DNA of 64,000 nt from Talinum fruticosum (GCA_021018815.1 JAITYX010000026.1:2790001-2854000); one strand, 5' to 3'. Counted from the stretch's first letter, positions 1 to 11,060 are shown. Numbers and translations: made by a program. Notes: generated by a model from the letters alone, not told the origin.

Positions 1-357
1 TTGTCCCTAACTCGTAAAGGTTATCTTAGTTAGGAAGTACTAGATCGGATAAGGGAATTTCGAGTCTAGGAAAATCTTATAAGGAATTGTCTAAGGGAGC
101 AATTCTGGTTGAGTCTCGTATTTTATGGATTCAAAATAGTGGATTTGACTTGGTGCTTAGATTAGCATTGACCATGGTTTTCTGCCCCAGGAGGGTTTCC
201 ACGTAACTTTCCGAGTTAGTACTTTTTTGAGTTCAATCTAAACTCGTAGTCTCCTCGAGTCATTTCTAGTTTTATTCTTCCATTACTTGTTTAAATTTTC
301 CCATCACCCTAATCACCCCCTCTAGGGTGACTTAGCCTCTCTAAGAGCAAACCTTCA
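1..357 (+). repeat. Copia LTR, 3' part (S5)
   Basis: This is the 3' part of a copia LTR of the same family as the large elements further on. It shares the block with 'gtggatttgacttggtgctt', the 'ccccaggagggtttccacgta' region and the terminal 'gagcaaaccttca'. It ends with CA at 357 and is followed directly by mid-LTR sequence of another copy, so it lies inside that LTR. The rest is left of the window, so I cannot tell whether it is a solo LTR or the 3' LTR of a full element. Confidence 0.8.
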
Positions 358-1261
358 TAATCTATTTTTTAAAAATAAAAGCAACCGATTTCTAGCTGTT
401 AAACACCGGTAGACAAAAATAGCTACTTCTGGACATGGCTCGGACACCGTGTCATGGTTGTTTGTTTCCACACTCGGAAAACTCCAACTCTGGGTCTAAT
501 GGTTGTTTCCACCTCAATTTTCAATCACCACCAGATGATTGGACCATTTTTGGCGCCAAGAACCGTTGCATAATGTTCAAATCCCAATGGATCTTTTCTT
601 AGTGACTTAGAATAGCCGTTACAACGGCTAGTGAAGATCACAAGTCCAGAATCAGACTCAACAGTCATCCTGCTCGGATGCTTTTAAATAGAAGCCACTT
701 TGTAAGACTTGAAGGTGGCCAAAACTATTATTTAACCGATTATTGGATTCATTCTTACTCAATCTTCAACTTACAACTCCAATTCTGTAATTCTTACTCT
801 TTGAGTTGTAAAGAAAGTCTTGTAATCACTTACATTATTTTCTTACTTTGTTTGTAAGTCCCTTGACTGAGTTGTAAGGATTAACTCAACTTAGTTGTCC
901 CCGACTATAAGGGTTAACTCGGTTAGGAAGTACTAGATCATATAAGGGAACTTCTAGGTTTAGGAAAACATTGTAAAGGAATTCTTTAAGGGAGCAATTA
1001 TAGGTAGAGTAAGTCCTTTGTAATTGAGGATTCAATTACTCGGATTTGACTTGGTGCTTGGATTAGCACTGTCCATGGTTTTCTTCCCTAGGTGGGTTTC
1101 CACGTATTTTTATTTGTCAACCTTTCGAGTCCTATCTAGACTCGGAATTTGCTTGTGCTCGGCTTTGTGCACAAGAGTTTGATTTTTATCTAAAATCTTT
1201 CACCACCTATTCGCCCCCTCCTCTTATAGGGTGACTTAGTCTCTCCAAGAGCAAACCTTTA
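358..1261 (+). repeat. 5' LTR of split copia element S1 (left part missing)
   Basis: The sequence starts in the middle of the LTR, where S5 interrupts it, and runs to the LTR end just before a primer-binding site. It carries the subfamily version 'gtaattgaggattcaatta', where the other copies read 'tattttgtggagtcaaaata'. The only other place with this version is the LTR at 37101-39903. The two are therefore read as the LTR pair of one element, now about 36 kb apart. A TATA-like 'ttttaaatagaagccac' lies at about 685. Confidence 0.75.
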
Positions 1262-1262
1262 A

Positions 1263-1276
1263 TTGGTCTGAAAGCC
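1263..1276 (+). other. Primer-binding site of S1 (diverged)
   Basis: TTGGTCTGAAAGCC sits one base after the LTR end. The intact version in a neighbouring copy is TTGGTATCGGAACC, close to the TGGTATCAGAGCC complement of the initiator methionine tRNA used by most plant copia elements. This copy has several mismatches. Confidence 0.6.
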
Positions 1277-1320
1277 TAGCCTTTCAAGAGGATCTCACAA
1301 CCCAAAGGTCTAAAGATCGG

Positions 1321-1371
1321 ATGGCTTAGAACGTTGGAGAGTTCGATGAAGGAAGATCATCAACTAGATTT
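1321..1371 (+). pseudogene. Start of S1 gag, cut off
   Basis: An ATG follows the primer-binding site at the same distance as in S2. The next residues match the gag N terminus of S2 and S3 (GEFDEGRSS), with a stop in place of the third codon. Similarity stops after about 50 bases, where sequence from the 3' end of another copia copy begins. The C-terminal part of this gag appears to be the one starting at 30708, on the far side of the CACTA element. Confidence 0.5.
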
Positions 1372-1952
1372 TCTTGTTTTCTTGTTCAAAAGATCTCTCA
1401 ACTCGGACCGCTCCCACTCCACCATCTTGATTTCTTTTTCTTGTTTTTGTTTTCATTAGTTTTTTTTTTTTTTTGTCCGGACAAACAAATTGTATCCACT
1501 TGATACATTCTTCCCCATTTTAATTTTTTTTGCTGAAAGGCAAGGGGAGAATACTTGGAAAGTTTGTTGTCTTATTTAGGGGAGTTTTCTCACCCTCTTC
1601 GTTTGTATGTATTTTCTATATTTATGTATATTTATGAATGAAGTTTCGATTTCGAGTATTTTGCTTTCTAAGTATAACTTCTTTCCGAGTTTAAATTTCT
1701 CATTTTGTTTTGCTCGATATATCAGCTCATTTATGTATTTTCCTCTCGATATAACTACTCACAATTTTTCATCTAATAAGCTATCTGCAGCAATATTCTA
1801 AGTCCGAATCACTTCATTTATTATTTTTGTGATATTTTATTCTAAGCTCGGATATATTCTTTGTGAAATGAGTAAGAATGAAAACTCTTGATTATTTTAT
1901 GAACAAAATTTCTATCCGAGTATGGAATGTCTTTCATCAAAAAGGGCCAGAT
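1372..1952 (+). other. 3' interior of another copia copy (S4), with polypurine tract
   Basis: This non-coding stretch matches the segment between the third ORF and the 3' LTR of S1 (around 36600-37100), including the 'ggggagaatacttggaaag' and 'taggggagt' blocks. It ends in the polypurine tract 'caaaaagggccaga' at about 1938-1951, which adjoins an LTR start. It contains a T-run at 1460-1474 and no coding region I can support. It is read as the tail of an internally deleted copy or a rearrangement product. Confidence 0.55.
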
Positions 1953-3027
1953 TGAAGACTCGGACTCGAGTTAATATCATTCCGAGTACTATCAAGGACT
2001 CAGGTATAAACCTCATCCCTCCTAAGTTTTGATACAAGTCATTCCGAGTAATATAGAAACTATTGCATATGTTTTCATTCGATTCCGATCGACTCGGAAA
2101 ACACATTCTTGTTCATCAACTCACACCGATGTTTCTGAGTCACTCAAACACTACTTAGATTTATCGCATGTTCAAACAATCTCTTTAACACTTTTAATCT
2201 AAGTTCGACTTCATATTCTCGAGTCAAGAGAATTACAACATTAATTCATCTTTCTAAGTCACCATGTTTGTTCAAGAATTATTTGTCTAGATCAAGTACT
2301 TATACTCGATATTCTCTTTATAACTTGATCTTCCCTAAGACTCGACTCTGATGGATTCCGAGTGTAATGAATATTAGACTCAAAAATTCCACTCCTCTAG
2401 GCCTAAGATAATTTTGCACTTAATTATCTTAATTAAATTCTTATCTATGCCTAATCTTGGACCAAAGTATTTTATACTTTGAGAACCAAAATTGTTTACT
2501 TTTGTAGGTTATCTAAATGAGGTAATCCTATATTTTAAATTACAAAAGTAACCGGCTTGAAGCTCGTCAATCACCAGCAGACAAGGCTTTTTACTTCGAA
2601 CAAGGCTCATACGCTCGTGTCGGGGTTGTCTGTTTCCAAAACTAAAAATCTTCAACGTTAACCTCAACGGTGGTTTCCACCTTACTTTTCAAACACCACT
2701 AGCTGATTAGAGCACCTTTAGAAGTCAAGAATCGTTGCACAACGTTCACATCTCAACGGATCTCTTCGAGCGACTCGGAAGAACCGTTACAACAGATCAC
2801 AAAGGACTTATACTCGAAGATAGTCACAACGTCTAATCTGCATGGTCATCTATAAATAGAAGTCAACTCTCAAGACTTGAAGATTGCTGAGACTTGCTAG
2901 AATTATTGTCAATACACAAGCCAAAGTCTTTGTATTCATACTCAATCTTCTATTTACAACTCCCACCTTATAATTTTTACTTTCCGAGTTGTAAAGTCTT
3001 GTAATCGAGTCACATACTCTTTCTTCC
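1953..3027 (+). repeat. 3' LTR of S4, truncated on the right
   Basis: The LTR begins TGAAGACTCGGAC straight after the polypurine tract and aligns along its length with the LTRs of S2, including a single copy of the unit that is triplicated at 3491. Its TATA box 'ctataaatagaag' is near 2851. It stops after the 'tactctttcttcc' region, about 400 bases short of the normal LTR end, and abuts CACTA sequence with no target duplication. Confidence 0.75.
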
Positions 3028-3467
3028 AACTCTAGTCGGCATGGTTTGCGCGTTGGCCTCAAAATAGTGTGATGTAAATCGCTTAATTTCAAATTGCAAG
3101 TATGCTATTACCATTGAGGATTTAAGGAAGGCCTTATTCATGGATACTTGTTTCATCCAGCCAAAGTACCTTTCAAATGGGTACATCCATCGATATTGAA
3201 CTAGCCCACCTAAAAAGCTTCCTCTGCCAAATGAATTGGTAAGTGCTCCATAACATTCCAAAACCCGGGAAATATCATTTCTAACTTACATAGAATAATG
3301 GCTATATTCTTATGCATCTCTTCAAGCATGTCAACTCGGAGTTCAATAGTGCATAGGTTTTTTAAGAACTCGCTTAACCGAACAAGTGGTGCCAACACAT
3401 CTTCCGAAGTGCAGCGAAATGCCACAGGAAGAAGGTTTTCTAAAAACATGATGGTCATGGCTTTTCA
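3028..3467 (-). pseudogene. CACTA E1 transposase, DUF4218 part
   Basis: Read on the minus strand, this encodes the region of TNP2-type transposases just after the transposase_21 domain. It has MKSHDHHVF at the right edge, then LCKLEMIFPGFWNVMEHLPIHL, then LGGLVQYRWMYPFERY, the most conserved block of DUF4218. At least two frame changes separate these. The preceding part of the same protein is at 12693-14668, on the other side of copia element S2. The C terminus is lost at about 3028-3040, where LTR sequence of S4 begins. TNP2 would normally cut and join CACTA ends, but this copy cannot be functional. Confidence 0.85.
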
Positions 3468-3490
3468 TGTTCGTGAGACTCGAATCTTGA

Positions 3491-3678
3491 TCATTCTAAG
3501 TACTACATAAAGAGTCAGTATAAACCCCATCCCTCCTAAGTTTTGATTACAAGTCATTCTGAATACTACATAAAGAGTCGGTACAAACCTCATCCCTCCT
3601 AAGTTTTGATTACAAGTCATTCGAGTACTACATAAAGACTCGGTACAAACCTCATCCCTCCTAAGTTTTGATTACAAG
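3491..3678 (+). repeat. Three tandem 62-63-bp units in the 5' LTR of S2
   Basis: The units are 3491-3553, 3554-3616 and 3617-3678. Each runs from 'tcattc' through 'tactacataaaga' and 'catccctcctaagttttg' to 'attacaag'. Each differs from its neighbours by a few substitutions. The 3' LTR of S2 and the S4 LTR have only one unit. Confidence 0.9.
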
Positions 3679-4494
3679 TCATTCTGAGTACCATAAAAAC
3701 TCCTGTTTAAGTTTTCATTTGATTCCGATCGACTCGGAACACACGTTCTTGTCTATCTTCTTACATTGACATTTCCGAGTCACTCGGACACCACTCGATT
3801 TATTGCATGTTCAAATAATCTCTCTAACACTTCTTATCCGAGTTCTGACTACATATTCTAAAGTAAAGTGAATTACGGCATTAATTCATCTTTCTAAGTC
3901 AATATATTTGTTTGAGAATTATTTATCCACATTAAGTACATATACTCTCATGTTTTCACTCTTATAACTTGATCTTTCTTAGACTGACTCTAATGGAATT
4001 TGACTATAATGAATATTAGACACATAAAATTTCACTCTTCTAGGCCGAGAGATAATTATGTACTTAATTATCCTAATTAAATCATTATCTCGTGCCTAAT
4101 CTTCGACCAAAGTATTTTATACTTTGAGAACCAAAACTGTTTACTTTTGTAGGTTATCCAAACGAGGTTATCTTATTTTTGAATTACAAAAGTACCCGGC
4201 TTCAAGCTTTCAATCACCACCAAACAAAGCTTTTCTACTTCTAAACAAGGCTCGGACGCTCTGTCGGGGTTGTCTGTTTCCAAAATTGGAAAATCTCAAC
4301 GCTAAGCTGAACGGTGGTTTCCACCCTACTTTTCGGACAACACCGGTTGATTGAAGCACCTTTAGGAGCCAAGAGCTGTTGCATAACGTTCACATCTCAA
4401 CGGATCTTTTCGAGCGACTCGGAAGAACCGTTACAACAGATCAAGAAGGACTTCGTTCAGAAATTAGTCAACACGGCCAATCTACTTGGTCATC

Positions 4495-4503
4495 TATAAA
4501 TAG
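4495..4503 (+). promoter_or_regulatory. LTR TATA box of S2
   Basis: TATAAATAG in the context 'ggtcatctataaatagaagccac' is conserved in the 3' LTR (12110-12118) and, on the minus strand, in the 5' LTR of S3 (29096-29104). It is the likely core promoter for the genomic transcript. Confidence 0.7.
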
Positions 4504-5078
4504 AAGCCACCTCTCAAGACTTGAAGATTGCTGAGAATTTTTGTTAAAACACATTACTTAAGCAAAAGTCATTATATTCATGCTCAATCTTCTACTTACA
4601 ACTCCCAGCTTATAAATCATACTTTCTAAGTTGTAAAGTCTTGTAATTAGTTAAATACTCTTTTTACTTTCCGAGTAAGGTCCCTTGACTAAGCTGTAAA
4701 GGTTAACTCAGCTTAGTTGTACCTAGTCTGTAAAGGTTACCTCGGTTAGGAAGTAATAAATCGGGTAAGAGAATTTCGAGTCTAGGAAAACTCGTAAAGA
4801 ATTATTTAAGGGAGTAATTCTGGTTGAGTCGGTCTATTGTATTTTGTGGAGTCAAAATAGTGGATTTGACTTGGTGCTTGGACTAGTAATGTCCGTGGTT
4901 TTCTACCCCAGGAGGGCTTCCACGTATATCCGAGTTTACACTCTTCGAATCCAATCTAGACTCGGATTGTCTTGATTATTCTTTACAAGCTAAAATCTTC
5001 TAAGTTTGTGAAAATTTCTTCATCACCCTATTCACCTCCCTCTAGGGCGACTAAGACTCTCCAAGAGCAAACCTTCAA

Positions 5079-5092
5079 TTGGTATCGGAACC
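5079..5092 (+). other. Primer-binding site of S2
   Basis: TTGGTATCGGAACC follows the LTR end by one base. It resembles the TGGTATCAGAGCC complement of initiator methionine tRNA, the usual primer of plant copia elements, with two changes. Confidence 0.8.
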
Positions 5093-5137
5093 TAGCCTTT
5101 CGGAAAGGGTCTAACAACCTAAAGGTCTAAAGATCAA

Positions 5138-5730
5138 ATGGCTCGGAATAACGGAGAGTTCGATGAAGGAAGATCTTCCAGCAGACCACCTAAGTTCAAA
5201 GGATCAAATTTCGTGCACTAGAAGAAGCTAATAGAATGCTTTCTGCTGGACAACGATGAAGATGTCCGGAACATCATACAAGAAGGCAATTACATTCCAA
5301 TGAAGATGAAAGATATAAGACCTATGCCTAAAGCAAAATTCGAGTACACCATCGAAGAGTTAGAAAAGTTCGAAAAAACTTTAAGGCAATGAACATTCCG
5401 ATGTGCGCCATCAACTCGAATAATACAACAGAGTGTCGGCTTGTGACACAGCTAAAGATGTGTGGGAGACTCTTGTCAACACATATGAAGGAACAAGCCA
5501 AGTGAGACAAGCGAAGATAAGTCAATATCTTCACAAATATGAGCTGTTCAAAATGGAGCCGAAGAAAACATCACTCGGATGTTTATACGCTTCACCGAGA
5601 TTACGAGACAATCTCAAATCTCTCGGGTAGAATGATTTCCCATGAAGAAATGTGCAGAAAAATTTTAAGAAGTCTACCCAAGAGAAGATGGGGTCCAACA
5701 AACATCACTTAGTTTTCTAAAAGGAAGACT
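5138..5730 (+). pseudogene. S2 gag, broken and internally deleted
   Basis: It begins at the first ATG after the primer-binding site. It matches the UBN2-type gag of plant copia elements: RPPKFKGSNF near the start, then ECFLLDNDEDV, then ACDTAKDVWETLVNTYEGT and YLHKYELFKMEP. A stop replaces the tryptophan after NFVH, and there are at least two frameshifts. After WGPTNIT the frame jumps to FSKRKT. By comparison with S3 this removes about 1.1 kb, including the rest of gag and the CCHC zinc knuckle. It would have formed the capsid. Confidence 0.85.
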
Positions 5731-5849
5731 CGGAATCGGACCAAACCTAAAGTAATTCAAATCTGGGTTCCCAAGAGTCTTCTTTCTCGAAAAGGATCAC
5801 AAGAAACGGAGTTATTGGGTTTATTAGAGGAAGTGAGAAGAGTTACTAT

Positions 5850-6130
5850 GTTTCGACTTGCAGGTAACTAAGAAAAGGACAAAAGGTCATTGGTACCTAG
5901 ACAGTGGATGTTCACACCACATGTCGGGAGACTCAAGACTATTTTCCGAGTTAGAAGATTACAAAGGAGGTAAAGTCACTTTTGGAGATGACAGTAAAGG
6001 TAAGATAGTTGGAATAGGCAAGATTGGAAAAGGAGACAACCTGGTCAGCCCAGTCTATCTTGTCAAGTGATTAAAGTACAATCTACTTAGCATCTCTCAA
6101 CTGTGTGACAAAGGTCAAGAGGTAAGGTTC
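5850..6130 (+). pseudogene. S2 aspartic protease region
   Basis: WYLDSGCSHHMSGD contains the DSG catalytic triplet of the copia protease. It is followed by the glycine-rich GGKVTFGDDSKGKIVGIGKIG and the LLSISQLCDKGQ stretch. One stop (after YLVK) interrupts the last part. The family role is cleavage of the Gag-Pol polyprotein. Confidence 0.85.
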
Positions 6131-6139
6131 ACTCAGACA

Positions 6140-7390
6140 AATTGCTATATTTCGATGCAACCACAAAAGTGACTAAGCTCTCAGGTAAGAGATTAGGTAA
6201 TACCTACACTATTCCTCTTTTTGATCCAAGTCAAAATTTAACTTGTTTAAAAGCATCTCTTCATGATGATTCTTGGACATGGCATCATAGCCTAGGTCAT
6301 GTTAGCATGCATACTATCAAAAATCTTGCATCTCATGGTTTAGTCAGAGGTTTACCTAATTGTGCTTTTAAGAAAGATAAAATTTGTGAAGCATGCACAA
6401 AAGGGAAACAGTCGGATCATCTTTCAAATCTCTCAAAACTGTTTCCACATCCAAAGTGCTTAAAATGTTGCATATGGACTTATGTGGTGAAATCCCTGTA
6501 AAGAGTCTCGGAGGTAAATCTTATGTACTTGTGATTGTTGATGACGACTCACGATTTACTTAGGTGTGTTTTCTTAAGCATAAAAATGAAGCTTTCAAAG
6601 AGTTCAACAAGCTCTGCAGGAAAATTCAAGTAAAGTCTCGGACTCAAATCGGAAGAATTCGAACCGACCATGGAAGGGAGTTCGATTACTCGGAATTTGC
6701 AGAGTTTTGTGATAAGAATGGTATCTCTCACAACTTCTCAACACCTAGAACTCCTCAACAAAATGGAGTGGTGGAGAGAAAGAACCGAACTCTTGAAGAA
6801 ATAGGAAGGACAATGATGATTGAACATGATCTACCTTACTATTTCTAGGCCGAGGCAGATCAACACAGACAAACTACAAACCGAACCTATACCTCATCAA
6901 ACCCATTTTGAAGAAAACACCGTACGAGCTCTATAAAGGAAAGAAGCCCAACATTTCATACTTCAAACCCTTCGGATGTAAGTGCTATGTTCACAACAAT
7001 GGTAAGGATCACTCGACCAAGTTTGATGTTCGGTCATATGAAGGTATTTTTCTTGGTTACTCATCTCATAGTAAAGCATATCGCATCTTCAATAAAAGAA
7101 CTAACAAAGTGGAAGAAAGCATCCACGTTGTTTTTGATGAGACCGAACAGGGAAAACCAAGTGAGTCGGCATTCTCGGATCCGAAGCTCAGCCGAGATGA
7201 AGATGATCTTGATAAAGCCGAGCTCGAGACAGAGTCAAAGGAAAGCGGATCAAAATATCATGACTCGGATCGAACCAGCTCCGGAGCCGGCTCGAATGCT
7301 GAAGACCAAACACATGAGCAAGCTCAAATAGATCAGATCACTCGAAGACCAACCAGCTCAACCCACAAATCTGGTGAACCGGAGAACAGG
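6140..7390 (+). pseudogene. S2 integrase
   Basis: The N-terminal zinc-binding part has WHHSLGHVSMHTIKN with CEACTKGK (6290-6410). The catalytic core has MDLCGE near 6475, RTDHGREF near 6660 and VERKNRTLEE near 6770, which supply the D, D and E residues. The C-terminal part has KKTPYELYKGKKPNISYFKPFGC and the YEGIFLGYSSHSKAYRIFN block (6908-7140). An acidic linker runs to the stop at 7391. Stops or frameshifts occur near 6500, 6561 and 6847. Confidence 0.9.
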
Positions 7391-7499
7391 TAGAGCATTC
7401 AAATATGTTTCGAGTCACCAACTCGAGAACATTTTGTCTAACATCAATAGTGGGGTAAGAACTCGCTCTTCTCGAGTAAAATCTATCTCGCATTCACTG

Positions 7500-9043
7500 C
7501 ATTCATATCATTAATCGAACCCAAAAATGCATTAGAGGCCCTAAATGAACTTGAATGGGTAGAGGCCATGCAAGAGGAACTTAATCAATTTGAGAGAAAC
7601 CAAGTCCGGACTTTGACAAAACGACCTTCCGACCACCTAGTCATAGCAACCAAATGGGTTTTTAAGAACAAACTGGATGAGGATGGGTTGGTAGTCGAAA
7701 TAAGGCTAGACTTGTGGCTCAAGGTTATAATTAAGAAGAAGGAATTGATTGTGGGGAAACCTTTGCACCGGTTGCTAAGATTGAAGCAATCGAATTCTTT
7801 TGACATTTGCATCAAGCATGAATTTTAAAATGTATCAAATGGATGTCAAATGTACTTTTCTGAATGGTTTCATTCAAGAGGAAGTTTATGTTGAGCAACC
7901 CCTAGATTTGAAAACTCAAAATTTCCAAATCATGTTTTCAATTTGCAAAAGGCTCTTTATGATCTTAAATAAGCTCCCGAGCTTGGCATGAAAAACCGAG
8001 CGGTTTCTTGGTTGAAAATGATTTTAAAAGACATCAGATTGACAAAACGCTTTTCATAAAAACCAAGGGGAAAGACTTTTTATTGTTCAGATTTATGTTA
8101 ATGATATAATTTTGGAGCCACTAATGAAAATCTCTGTCGAGATTTTTCTAAGTTAATGAGATAGGAATTCTACATGAGCATGATGGGAGAGCTCAATTTC
8201 TTTCTTGGTCTACAAATCAAGCAAGAAAAGGATGGCATTTATGTTATGTCCATCAATCTAAGTATACCAAGGAATTGCTGAAGAAGTACAAACTTCAAGA
8301 TGAAAAACATGTAGCAACACCAATGAGTAGCAGCATGAAACCGGACTCGGACGAAAAAGGTAAAGCAGTGGATCATAAACTCTATTGAGGTATGATTGGA
8401 TCTCTGCTATATCTCACATCCAGTAGAGGCGGACATTATGTTTAGTGTATATCTGTTCCAAGATTCCAAGCTAACCTAAAAGAATCACATCTCACTGCAG
8501 AGTGAAGAGAATTTTTCGATATCTTGCAAGGACTCATAATCTAGGTCTATGCTTCTCAAGAGACTCATAACCGACCCTCACTGGATACTCAAATGCCGAC
8601 TATGCTTGGATACCGAGGTTAATAGAAAGAGCACATCAGGAGCATGTCGGTTTCTAGGTCAATCCCTTATATCTTGGCACTCAAAGTAGCTAAACTCGGT
8701 TGCTCTATCAACTCGCTGAGCTGAGTACATTATAGCTGGAGCATGTTGTGCTCGGATTCTATGGATCAAGCAACACTTGAAAGACCTTGGACTTTCATTC
8801 AAATCAATTCCAATCAAGTGTGACAATCAAAGTGCAATCAACATCACTAAGAATCCAGTCCAACACTCAAAGACAAAGCATATTGAGGTTAGGTATCATT
8901 TTCCGAGAGACTATTCTGAGAAAGGTGATATTGAACTTGAATTCGTTCCTACAAAATTTGAACTAGCTGATTTCTTTACTAAGCCACTTAGTGAGGATCG
9001 GTTATGTTGTATTAGGAATGAACTTGGCGTGATGAATGCATGA
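7500..9043 (+). pseudogene. S2 reverse transcriptase and RNase H
   Basis: The RT starts with ALNELEWVEAMQEELNQFERN and [13 protein letters not shown], then MDVKCTFLNGFIQEEVYVEQP (7832-7900). The catalytic YVDD reads YVND near 8095, which would itself abolish activity. The RNase H part begins near 8610, and 8777-9043 reads clean from CDNQSAINITKNP through KHIEVRYHF to FTKPLSEDRL. Many stops and frameshifts lie between. Stop at 9043. Confidence 0.9.
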
Positions 9044-9409
9044 TTATGTGTTACATGTTCTTTCTTTTGTCTTAATAATAATTAGTTTAGTTGACCAAGT
9101 GATACTCGAGCTAGGAGTTATTATCTGTTTGTGTTTTTGAGTCACTCGAAACTTTACTTGAGACAGACTCGGTTGTTGAGAAAATTGGACTTCAAACTTC
9201 GAAATCATCTTTAGATTAGTGGAGAATTTGATAAATTTCTTTTAAAATTTCTCTTTTCTCTCTCTCTACCATTCTCATCGATCGGTGAAGTAGTCTGTTT
9301 GGAGACAGACACCGAAATTCTAACCATTGAAGAGCACGACGGACATACCGGTCCGAGGCGATCGTTAGAGGTTTTGGTCGAACGAATACTTGAATGACAT
9401 TTACTTCGC

Positions 9410-9417
9410 TATAAATA
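9410..9417 (+). promoter_or_regulatory. TATA box before the S2 third ORF
   Basis: TATAAATA lies 173 bases before the ATG of the third ORF, between pol and that ORF. The same box occurs at 34802-34809 in S1 and on the minus strand at 22947-22954 in S3, each followed by a CT-rich leader. Confidence 0.6.
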
Positions 9418-9582
9418 GCATCCCTTTTCCTTCAGTTTGCTACTTTACTCTCTGCTAACCTAAACTCTCGTGTAACCACTCTTGTAATCTAAGCTCTCAA
9501 GCATTCTCAACACTCTCGGTACTCTCTTTCTCTCTCTCTCATTTCTTCGAGTTCTCTCTCCTTCTTCTAAAACTTCTCAACC

Positions 9583-11060
9583 ATGCCTAAGAGAGGTTCC
9601 ACTCCGGACTTTCTAGGATTTGCAACAAAGAAACCTAGAACCAAGAACCAAGAGGGTCCTTCTAACCCTTCCAAAATCCTAGTCACCAAACATCTTACGT
9701 TCGATGACAAGTTCTTTCCAACCACAACCTTTTCGTGGTTGAAACACATCAAAACCACCGTTGTATATAACTTTCTATGTTTCAATGAGTTCATATACCC
9801 GAACTCGTTGCTAAGTTGTACTCAAACCTTTCTTGCTCGGAGGGGATCATCACCTCAAGAGTTCGTAACACTCGTGGTTCATATAAATCTCTCTCTCCTC
9901 CATCGACTTTTTAAAGTATGTTCTATCTTTCTCAACAGCAACCCCATCCCCTTCAACGAAGTTGCTTGATGAGTTCTTCGAAAAATATGCCGAGGAAGTC
10001 CCCGAGTCACACAAGAACTTTTACGTGACTCAAATGGAGACCGAGGCTAGACTTCGTGTTTCTTGCTGATGAGAACTTTTTCTCTCATCACTCCAGCAAA
10101 GAGAATCCCAGCTCAAAGATTCTCAAAGCTTTGTTCAACATTCTCAAGGGCTATGATGTAGACCTCTTTCCCACTATAATCGAGCGAGATGGCTCCACCG
10201 TGCCGGCTCGATCAAAGAAATCCACCCCTCTTCCTTTTGAAGCCCTTCTTACCCTTGTTTTTAAACAATTCAAGGTTCCGCTACCCTCGGACCCAAACAA
10301 AGTGTCCGAGGTTGTCATCGTTGTTGGCGAAAAGAGTTTCTTGGATACGGATACGAGGAAACCCAACCTGGTGTCCGGGTCCAAAGCTCGGAGCCGAGGC
10401 AACCTTCCCCTCCACCTCGGACTCGGACTCACCTCTCACTCCCTCCTCTACCCGGCGGTGCTTCCTCCTCGGGTCCCCCTCGCTAGCAGCTGCTACTTTG
10501 TCTACCACACTCGCTAGCCAAGCTCACTTCGTGTCCACAAAATTCCAGGACACTCTCCGCTCCTTCAAACTTATTCTTTAAAACATGACCATTAACCGGA
10601 AAATAACCCAATCTCAAATTCGAGAGCAACAAGATGTGCTCCTCAAAATGAAGAATCTGGTTAAGGAGCAACAAGAGATGATTGAGCTCCTCCGAGAGAG
10701 GTGATCGAAGGCCACTCGGGACCTAGACAACTCGGACACGTCCGAAGAGTCCTCGAGCCCTACCAAGTCTCCTTCTAGAGAGGCGGCAGAAGAAGAAGAG
10801 GAAGTTGCGGCTGAAGTAGCTCTTTCGAGGAGAAGGAGGAAGAAAAGGAGGAAGAAGGAGGGAAGAAGGAAGAAGCCAAAGGACAAGGTACTGCTGTTCC
10901 TCAACCGGAGCCGATAAGCTCGGACAGTGAGTCCGAGTGAGTCGAAGACACTGCGGATGTTGGACGATCCAGTAGCAATCAAGCCGGAAGAAGCACCTCC
11001 AATGCAATGTTCCAAGAGGATGAGCCATTACTCACGAATCTTAGCTATATGAGTGCTCTG
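9583..11060 (+). pseudogene. S2 third ORF (envelope position), broken
   Basis: The ORF starts MPKRGSTPDFLGFATKKPR, a lysine/arginine-rich head that could act as a nuclear localisation signal. It continues with LTFDDKFFPTTTFSWLKHIK, conserved in S1 and S3. Later parts, in other frames, include a proline/serine-rich stretch and a glutamate/lysine-rich, probably coiled region (10740-10900). It sits after pol and before the polypurine tract, where Sirevirus elements carry an extra or envelope-like ORF. I see no clear membrane segment, so an envelope role is not shown. Confidence 0.65.

Larger units (their letters stand above)
3468..5077 (+). repeat. 5' LTR of S2
   Basis: The 1610-bp LTR ends in 'gagcaaaccttca' one base before the primer-binding site. 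The start is diverged (TGTTCGTGAGACTCG against TGAAGACTTAGACTCG in the 3' LTR), so its left limit is uncertain by a few bases. It is about 119 bp longer than the 3' LTR, mainly because a 63-bp unit occurs three times. Confidence 0.85.

Noticed and set aside
3491..3678. Regular spaced repeats that might suggest a CRISPR-like array
   Set aside because: The units are contiguous, have no spacers, and sit in the U3 of a plant LTR.
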